Positions 5,121-9,791 of a DNA stretch of 9,791 nt are shown one piece after another. Below the pieces are notes generated by a model. It made no database searches, had not been told where the DNA came from, and worked only from the letters and a program-made list of their open reading frames with translations. A program made the position numbers and the translations under genes. Each line of letters starts with the position of its first letter. Positions within the stretch are counted from its first letter, which is position 1. The DNA is from Dehalococcoidia bacterium CG2_30_46_19 (GTDB lineage: Bacteria > Chloroflexota > Dehalococcoidia > GIF9 > AB-539-J10): assembly GCA_001872925.1 (NCBI GenBank), contig MNYD01000101.1:1-9791 (forward strand), given 5' to 3'.

Positions 5121-7722
5121 GACAGTAGGAAAAATAATTCTAGAAAATCTATTGCTGGCCAAGGATAAGCGTAAAATATATCCCGTAAATCCCAATCGAG
5201 AAAAAGCACTCAATATGGAATGTTATCCTAACATAGGTTCATTACCTGAACCGCCTAGTCTTGCTGTCATTGTTACACCTGCTGAAGGCGTTCCTGATCT
5301 GGTCAAAGAAAGTGGCAAAGCTGGTGTTAAAGCTATCATCATCATTTCCGCTGGTTTTAAAGAAATAGGAGCCGAGGGAAAAGCGCGTGAAGATAAAATA
5401 GCAGATATAGCCAGCAAATATAATATTAGGGTAATGGGACCTAATTGCATGGGTGTAATTAGACCTAGTGCTAATTTGAATACAACATTTACTACCAGAA
5501 TGCCTAAACCTGGATATGTGGCTTTCTTGTCACAAAGCGGCGCACTAGGCTCTGCTGTCCTCGATTGGGCCATCAGTAAAGGTATTGGCTTTAGTGCCTT
5601 TGTTTCGCTGGGGTCTATGCTGGATATCAATTTCGGTGACTTAATAGATTACTTTGGTGAGGATCCTGAGACCAGAAGCATAATTATATACTTGGAATCC
5701 ATAGGAAACGCTAAGAAATTTATGAGCGCTGCTAGGGGTTTCGCTAGAACAAAGCCCATAATCGTACTAAAACCGGGAAAGTTCGAAGAAAGCGCAAAGG
5801 CAGCCAAGTCTCACACAGGAGCTATGGTACGGGATGATTCGTATTATGATGCTGTTTTTCGTAGAGCTGGTGTCGTGAGAGTAGAAGAGATTGCGGACCT
5901 TTTCAACTGCGCTTCTATATTGAACACCGCTCAACTGCCTAAAGGACCAAATTTAGCTATAATAACCAATGCTGGTGGCCCAGCAGTATTAGCCACGGAT
6001 ACACTGATAAGCAGAGGCGGCAAGCTAGCTCAGCTCAGCGAAGGAACGCTTACCAACTTGAATGGGTTCTTACCTCCCAATTGGAGTAAATCTAATCCTG
6101 TTGACATTCTTGGAGATTCAGATTCCCAAAGATATGCGAAGACCATCGAAGTTATCGTTAAAGACCCTGGAGTTGATGGCGTCCTAGCTATATATACGCC
6201 ACAAGGTGGAGACGGACCCATTGAGGTAGCAAAGGCTATTACCAATTATGCTAAAAGTAATAAGCCTATTCTGACTACTTGGATGGGTGATGAAGAAGTA
6301 GCTAAGGCAAGACAGTTATTCTACCAGAGCAAAATCCCCACTTATGAGTTCCCTGAAGGAGCAATTAGAACATATTTATATATGTATCAGTATGCTCGTA
6401 ATCTAGAGTCATTATATGAAACCCCTGAAGAACTACCACTTGACATGGGACCTTCTAAAAACTATCTAAAAACACTCATCCGCAAGGCAGTGAGGGCGGG
6501 GAGAACAGTTTTGACTGAGGAAACCTCAAAAAAGTTCCTGACAACATATGGAATCTCAGCGGCAACTGCATATGCAGCTAAAGATGCCAAAGATGCTGCT
6601 AGGATAGCATCACAGGGTGGTTATCCAGTGGTTATGAAAATATCCTCTCCCGACATAGTCCATAAATCAGACGTCGGAGGAGTCATGCTAAATATTTCTT
6701 CCGCTGACGAAGTAAGAAAGGCATTCAATGAAATAGTGGAAAATGCTAGGAAGTTCAAACCTGATGCTGAGGTCGAAGGGGTTAGCGTGCAGAAGATGAT
6801 CACAAATTATGATTATGAACTTATTGTTGGGAGCAAAAAGGACTCAATTTTTGGCCCCGTAATAATGTTTGGCCTTGGAGGGATAGAGGCAGAGTTCTTT
6901 AAAGATATTGCGGTAGGATTACCACCTTTAAATCAGGTATTAGCTAGAAGACTGTTAGAACAGACCAAGATTTATAAGATGCTATCCCAGGGATTCAGAA
7001 CCAGACCGCCCATTAACTTGCGACTGTTGGAGGAAACCTTAGTAAAGTTCTCAAACTTGCTCATCGATTTTCCAGAGATAGCAGAAATTGATATTAATCC
7101 ATTAATTGTGACTAGTAATGCTGCTATTGCTCTAGATGCAAGGATAATTCTTGATGAAGAAGCAATACAAAAAGGAATACATGAATATGGCCATTTGATA
7201 ATATCTCCCTATCCAACTAGATATGTCCAGCCCTGGAGATGTAAGGATGGAAGAGTTGTATTATTAAGACCCATCAGGCCTGAGGATGAATTACTCGAAA
7301 GGGAACTTATAGCAGGCCTATCAGAAGAATCTATGAGGTTTAGATTTTTCTACTTAATTAAATACATAACGCATGACATGCTCACCAGGTTCTGCAACAT
7401 TGACTATGACCGGGAGATGGCTATCACAGCTGAGTATACCTCGAACGGTAAGAGGAGGAACGTGGGAGTTGGAAGACTGATAATTCAACCTGGCGGTGAA
7501 ACAGGTGAATTTGCTGTTTTAGTTGCTGACGATTTTCAAGGTAATGGTTTGGGGCTAAAACTCTCTGATATGCTGATAGGCATAGCTCATGAGAAAGGGC
7601 TCAAAAGTATCTATGGAATAGTGTTAAAGGATAATACGGCAATGTTAGGATTAGCAAAAAGGCTTGGGTTCGTGACACAGACTTATTCCTCAGACGAAAT
7701 CAAAATAGTCTTGGAACTCTAG
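5053..7722 (+). CDS. ADP-forming acyl-CoA (acetyl-CoA) synthetase, fused alpha-beta subunits, with C-terminal GNAT acetyltransferase domain
   Basis: An 889-residue fusion. Residues about 5-130 form a Rossmann CoA-binding domain (SIALVGATD, MGPNCMGV). About 150-290 is a succinyl-CoA-ligase-like domain with SQSGALG (160-166) and KSHTGA (252-257), where H254 matches the phosphorylated His of the alpha subunit. About 298-445 is the second ligase-like domain. About 475-705 is an ATP-grasp (beta-subunit) domain with SPDIVHKSDVGGV (532-544; H537 matches the beta-subunit phospho-His) and EIDINPL (678-684). About 734-889 is a GNAT domain with RPIRPED and the acetyl-CoA loop QGNGLG (829-834). This is the Pat/YfiQ-type architecture, but both catalytic histidines are kept, so synthetase activity (acyl-CoA + ADP + Pi to acid + CoA + ATP, reversible) looks possible alongside lysine acylation. 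ATG 5053 matches the family N-terminus. No upstream in-frame start exists, and its ribosome site is poor (AAGGGGG is 18 nt away, AAGG only 2 nt). Substrate acid not deducible. Confidence 0.92.
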   Translation: MEKVKSFFDPGSIALVGATDREGTVGKIILENLLLAKDKRKIYPVNPNREKALNMECYPNIGSLPEPPSLAVIVTPAEGVPDLVKESGKAGVKAIIIISAGFKEIGAEGKAREDKIADIASKYNIRVMGPNCMGVIRPSANLNTTFTTRMPKPGYVAFLSQSGALGSAVLDWAISKGIGFSAFVSLGSMLDINFGDLIDYFGEDPETRSIIIYLESIGNAKKFMSAARGFARTKPIIVLKPGKFEESAKAAKSHTGAMVRDDSYYDAVFRRAGVVRVEEIADLFNCASILNTAQLPKGPNLAIITNAGGPAVLATDTLISRGGKLAQLSEGTLTNLNGFLPPNWSKSNPVDILGDSDSQRYAKTIEVIVKDPGVDGVLAIYTPQGGDGPIEVAKAITNYAKSNKPILTTWMGDEEVAKARQLFYQSKIPTYEFPEGAIRTYLYMYQYARNLESLYETPEELPLDMGPSKNYLKTLIRKAVRAGRTVLTEETSKKFLTTYGISAATAYAAKDAKDAARIASQGGYPVVMKISSPDIVHKSDVGGVMLNISSADEVRKAFNEIVENARKFKPDAEVEGVSVQKMITNYDYELIVGSKKDSIFGPVIMFGLGGIEAEFFKDIAVGLPPLNQVLARRLLEQTKIYKMLSQGFRTRPPINLRLLEETLVKFSNLLIDFPEIAEIDINPLIVTSNAAIALDARIILDEEAIQKGIHEYGHLIISPYPTRYVQPWRCKDGRVVLLRPIRPEDELLERELIAGLSEESMRFRFFYLIKYITHDMLTRFCNIDYDREMAITAEYTSNGKRRNVGVGRLIIQPGGETGEFAVLVADDFQGNGLGLKLSDMLIGIAHEKGLKSIYGIVLKDNTAMLGLAKRLGFVTQTYSSDEIKIVLEL

Positions 7723-7841
7723 CAAAGGTAGAATGCACCATAGGGAAACTGAGACTAAAATGTTACCAAATTGGTTGATAACTACGGGCTTTACCATTCG
7801 ACTTAGTTAGTTAATTTTACTTTCATTTTACCGGAGCGACC

Positions 7842-7868
7842 TAAACGCGAGGAAAGATGCAGCGTTTA
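7842..7868. repeat. 7-13-7 inverted repeat before the acyl-CoA ligase gene, possible operator
   Basis: TAAACGC (7842-7848) and GCGTTTA (7862-7868) are perfect inverted repeats separated by 13 bp. They end 16 bp before the Shine-Dalgarno of the ligase gene. The 20-bp centre-to-centre spacing is about two helical turns, which suits a dimeric repressor such as a TetR- or FadR-type regulator of fatty-acid genes. There is no following T-tract, so it is not an intrinsic terminator for the upstream gene. Role inferred only. The rest of 7723-7899 shows a short ACCAA-A-TTGGT palindrome (7765-7775) and no convincing -35/-10 pair. Confidence 0.4.
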
Positions 7869-7884
7869 TAAAACAGAGCAATTT

Positions 7885-7892
7885 AAGGAGGG
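7885..7892 (+). promoter_or_regulatory. Strong Shine-Dalgarno of the acyl-CoA ligase gene
   Basis: AAGGAGGG lies 7 nt before ATG 7900, an ideal ribosome binding site, and fixes that start. It contrasts with the weak sites of hpt, glyQS and the acyl-CoA synthetase fusion. Confidence 0.85.
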
Positions 7893-7899
7893 CAAAACT

Positions 7900-9672
7900 A
7901 TGTCTAGGAAAAGTTTCGGAGAGCTTTTAATTGACCTGGCTAAATACAACTCAAGGGGCAGAGCCATCACTTATGGGGACAGAAGAATCACCTGGAAGGA
8001 GCTAAACATCAAGGTAAACAGATGTGCCAATGCACTCACCGACCTCGGCATAAAAAAAGATGATCATGTTATCATCATGTTTCACGATTGTCCTGAGTTT
8101 ATAGAATCAAATTATGCGCTCCAAAAGATTGGTGCCATACCAATTCCAATGAACTTTAGGTTTGTAGCAAGGGAAATCGAATATCAAACAAATCAATCCG
8201 ACTCTGTTATGTTTATATTTGAGGACTTATTCCTGGAAGAGATAAATAATGCTCGACCTAATTTAAAAAAAGTTAAAAATTATATTTGCCTTGCGCGTGA
8301 AGGGAAAGCGATTCCCAAGGATATGTTGAATTATGAGGAGTTGATTTCTAAATACCCTTCAATTGAGCCACCTGTGTATACCACCGAAAACGATATTTGT
8401 ACCATTTCCTATACCGGCGGAACCACTGGGTTACCTAAAGGGGTTGTACTAACTTACCACAATTTTTGGAATCTGACAGATGCTATGATGGGGGATCTGC
8501 TAAGTCGATTGATAGCAGATCCAAAGGTGAATATCGGCGATATGCTCAATAAATTATCACCGCTCCCGGGGCTTGGGTGGGTTATTGCTAAACTTATTAG
8601 TAATTTTGCTACGCGTCCGCTCACTGTAAGATTAATACCGCGCTTATTACCGCGCTTGTTTGGCACCCCAATTGCACCCATGCTAAATAGAATAACCGGT
8701 GGTTTCTCAATGTTCCTAAATATGCCCTTATTCCACATGGCAAATTATCAAGTATTAATGCTCGGACCTATGTCTGGGATGATGAGATATATACTGCGCA
8801 CTAGCATCAGCTTTGATCCAAAAGAAGCGCTTGAGACCATCGAAAGGGAAAAACCCCTGATGGCAATGCTCGTCCCTACTCAATGGAAAAAAGTATTGGA
8901 TTTCCCAGAGATAGGCAAATATGATAAAAACTCCTTTTTGATAGCTTTTACAGGAACCGGGGTCAATCCAGCCAAACAGAAGAAAAGAATTCTTGAAGCG
9001 TTTCCAAACTCTGTGGTTGTCGATGTCTTTGGACAAACAGAAATGACACCTGATACCTCGATAAGAATAGATTCCACTGTGGGTGGTCTAAGAGATAGAG
9101 CTGTTGGTAAACCTATATCCGGGGTTGAAATGCGCATTGTAAATGAGAATGGCGAAGATGTTTCACCAGGTGAGGCAGGAGAAATACTCTATCGCAGTGG
9201 TACGGTAATGAAGGAGTATTACGGAGATAGTGAAAAGACCGCTGAAGTAATGGAAGAAGGATGGTTCCACTCCGGTGACATCGGCTACCTTGATAAGGAG
9301 GGAGAGCTTATCATAGTTGATAGGAAGAAAGAGACCATCTCAACTGGCGGAGAGAAGGTCTACCCGCATGAGGTGGAGGAGATACTAGAATCACACCCAA
9401 AGGTAAAATATGCGTGTGTCATCGGTGCTCCTGACGAGACCTGGGGGCAGACTGTTCGTGCTGTGGTAGAATTGCAAGGGGGAGAAGAAGCGACTCAAGA
9501 AGAGATAATAAATTGGTGCCGGGACAAGATGACCGGCTTTAAGAGACCTAAATCAGTTATATTTACCGATTCCTTGCCTTTAAATCCTGTAGGGAAGGTC
9601 ATGAGGAGTCAGGTGAAAGAAAAATATGGTAAACTCTCAGCTAAATTCCCCACCGTCAAAATAACGCTATAG
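7900..9672 (+). CDS. AMP-forming acyl-CoA synthetase (fatty-acid/organic-acid CoA ligase, ANL superfamily)
   Basis: A 590-residue enzyme that activates a carboxylic acid with ATP to an acyl-AMP and then to acyl-CoA. The ANL motifs run in order. The P-loop is YTGGTTGLPKG (171-181), followed by PLFHMANY (276-283), FTGTGV (350-355), and FGQTEMTP (377-384, with E381 for Mg). GWFHSGD (454-460) has D460, which binds the ribose; VDRKKETISTGGEKVYP (473-489) has hinge-region R475. PLNPVGKV (560-567) carries the catalytic lysine K566. The distance from the P-loop to PLFH is about 105 residues, some 60 more than in many acetyl- or fatty-acyl-CoA synthetases. The extra part (about 191-272) is hydrophobic and basic and has no motif I recognise, though some actinobacterial FadD-type ligases also carry inserts here. 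The acyl-CoA dehydrogenase start 37 bp downstream points to beta-oxidation or a related acyl-CoA pathway. Chain length of the substrate cannot be read. Confidence 0.93.
   Translation: MSRKSFGELLIDLAKYNSRGRAITYGDRRITWKELNIKVNRCANALTDLGIKKDDHVIIMFHDCPEFIESNYALQKIGAIPIPMNFRFVAREIEYQTNQSDSVMFIFEDLFLEEINNARPNLKKVKNYICLAREGKAIPKDMLNYEELISKYPSIEPPVYTTENDICTISYTGGTTGLPKGVVLTYHNFWNLTDAMMGDLLSRLIADPKVNIGDMLNKLSPLPGLGWVIAKLISNFATRPLTVRLIPRLLPRLFGTPIAPMLNRITGGFSMFLNMPLFHMANYQVLMLGPMSGMMRYILRTSISFDPKEALETIEREKPLMAMLVPTQWKKVLDFPEIGKYDKNSFLIAFTGTGVNPAKQKKRILEAFPNSVVVDVFGQTEMTPDTSIRIDSTVGGLRDRAVGKPISGVEMRIVNENGEDVSPGEAGEILYRSGTVMKEYYGDSEKTAEVMEEGWFHSGDIGYLDKEGELIIVDRKKETISTGGEKVYPHEVEEILESHPKVKYACVIGAPDETWGQTVRAVVELQGGEEATQEEIINWCRDKMTGFKRPKSVIFTDSLPLNPVGKVMRSQVKEKYGKLSAKFPTVKITL
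8636..8657 (+). repeat. 12-bp tandem repeat inside the ligase insert
   Basis: TACCGCGCTT occurs at 8636-8645 and again at 8648-8657, a 12-bp period. In frame this encodes PRLL-PRLF (residues about 248-254), so the insert contains a duplicated four-residue unit. The repeat is short and could have arisen by replication slippage. Confidence 0.6.
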
Positions 9673-9694
9673 CTGAAGACGAGGGGAGAGAGAT

Positions 9695-9704
9695 AAAAGG
9701 AGGT
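9695..9704 (+). promoter_or_regulatory. Shine-Dalgarno of the acyl-CoA dehydrogenase gene
   Basis: AAAAGGAGGT contains AGGAGG ending 6 nt before ATG 9710. The 37-nt gap from the ligase stop holds no terminator, which supports co-transcription. Confidence 0.8.
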
Positions 9705-9709
9705 GTTAT

Positions 9710-9791
9710 ATGGATTTTGAATTCACAGAGGAGCAGCGGATGTTCAGGGATGGTCTGCGAGACTTTATGCAACGGGAATACGCCCCCATAG
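9710..9791 (+). CDS. Acyl-CoA dehydrogenase, N-terminal fragment cut by right window edge
   Basis: From ATG 9710 the frame is open to the window end and reads MDFEFTEEQRMFRDGLRDF and then MQREYAPI, 27 residues. This is the typical beginning of FAD-dependent acyl-CoA dehydrogenases (MDFxLTEEQxxFRDxVRxFxExEIAP), whose first helix it would form. These enzymes oxidise acyl-CoA to trans-2-enoyl-CoA and pass electrons to an electron-transfer flavoprotein. A strong ribosome site and a 37-bp gap from the acyl-CoA ligase gene suggest one operon. The catalytic glutamate and the FAD-binding regions lie outside the window, so the subfamily cannot be given. Confidence 0.8.
   Translation, partial: MDFEFTEEQRMFRDGLRDFMQREYAPI

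Noticed and set aside
7765..7775. ACCAA-A-TTGGT palindrome as an operator
   Set aside because: Only 5-bp arms, no second copy and no promoter boxes around it; easily chance.

Overview
The window looks like an ordinary, moderately AT-rich chromosomal segment of an anaerobic-type bacterium. The gene set is a partial IS transposase, hpt with an AdeC-type adenine deaminase, a dimeric glycyl-tRNA synthetase, an ADP-forming acyl-CoA synthetase fused to a GNAT domain, an AMP-forming acyl-CoA ligase and the start of an acyl-CoA dehydrogenase. The set and the style of the transposase tail remind me of Chloroflexota (Dehalococcoidia-like) or other subsurface anaerobes. This is an impression from protein style, held at low confidence; no rRNA or clade-specific marker is present.

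Layout. 1-336 (+) is the 3' end of an integrase-type transposase cut by the window edge. 445-1116 (+) is a DedA/VTT-type membrane protein. 1161-1233 (-) is tRNA-Ala(GGC), divergent from hpt. 1281-3510 (+) is a two-gene purine salvage operon, hpt and ade, overlapping by 14 nt. 3513-4859 (-) is glycyl-tRNA synthetase, converging on ade with only 2 nt between the stop codons. 4860-5052 is a divergent intergenic region with nested inverted repeats. 5053-7722 (+) is the acyl-CoA synthetase/GNAT fusion. 7723-7899 is intergenic, with a 7-13-7 dyad and a strong Shine-Dalgarno. 7900-9672 (+) is the AMP-forming acyl-CoA ligase. 9710-9791 (+) is the N-terminus of an acyl-CoA dehydrogenase, cut by the right edge. 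There is no gene-free stretch longer than 300 bases.

How the genes work together. Adenine deaminase converts adenine to hypoxanthine, and Hpt converts hypoxanthine to IMP, so these two form a complete adenine-to-IMP route. On the right, an acyl-CoA ligase followed by an acyl-CoA dehydrogenase is the start of a fatty- or organic-acid beta-oxidation type operon. The upstream fusion could make or consume acyl-CoA with ADP/ATP, and/or acylate lysines of AMP-forming ligases through its GNAT domain.

I see no CRISPR array, toxin-antitoxin pair, defence system or clearly novel multi-gene system. The points most worth a second look are the fusion protein that keeps both phospho-transfer histidines together with a GNAT domain, its adjacency to a ligase carrying a Pat-type target motif, the long insert in that ligase, and the dyad and direct-repeat structures around the two acyl-CoA synthetase starts.
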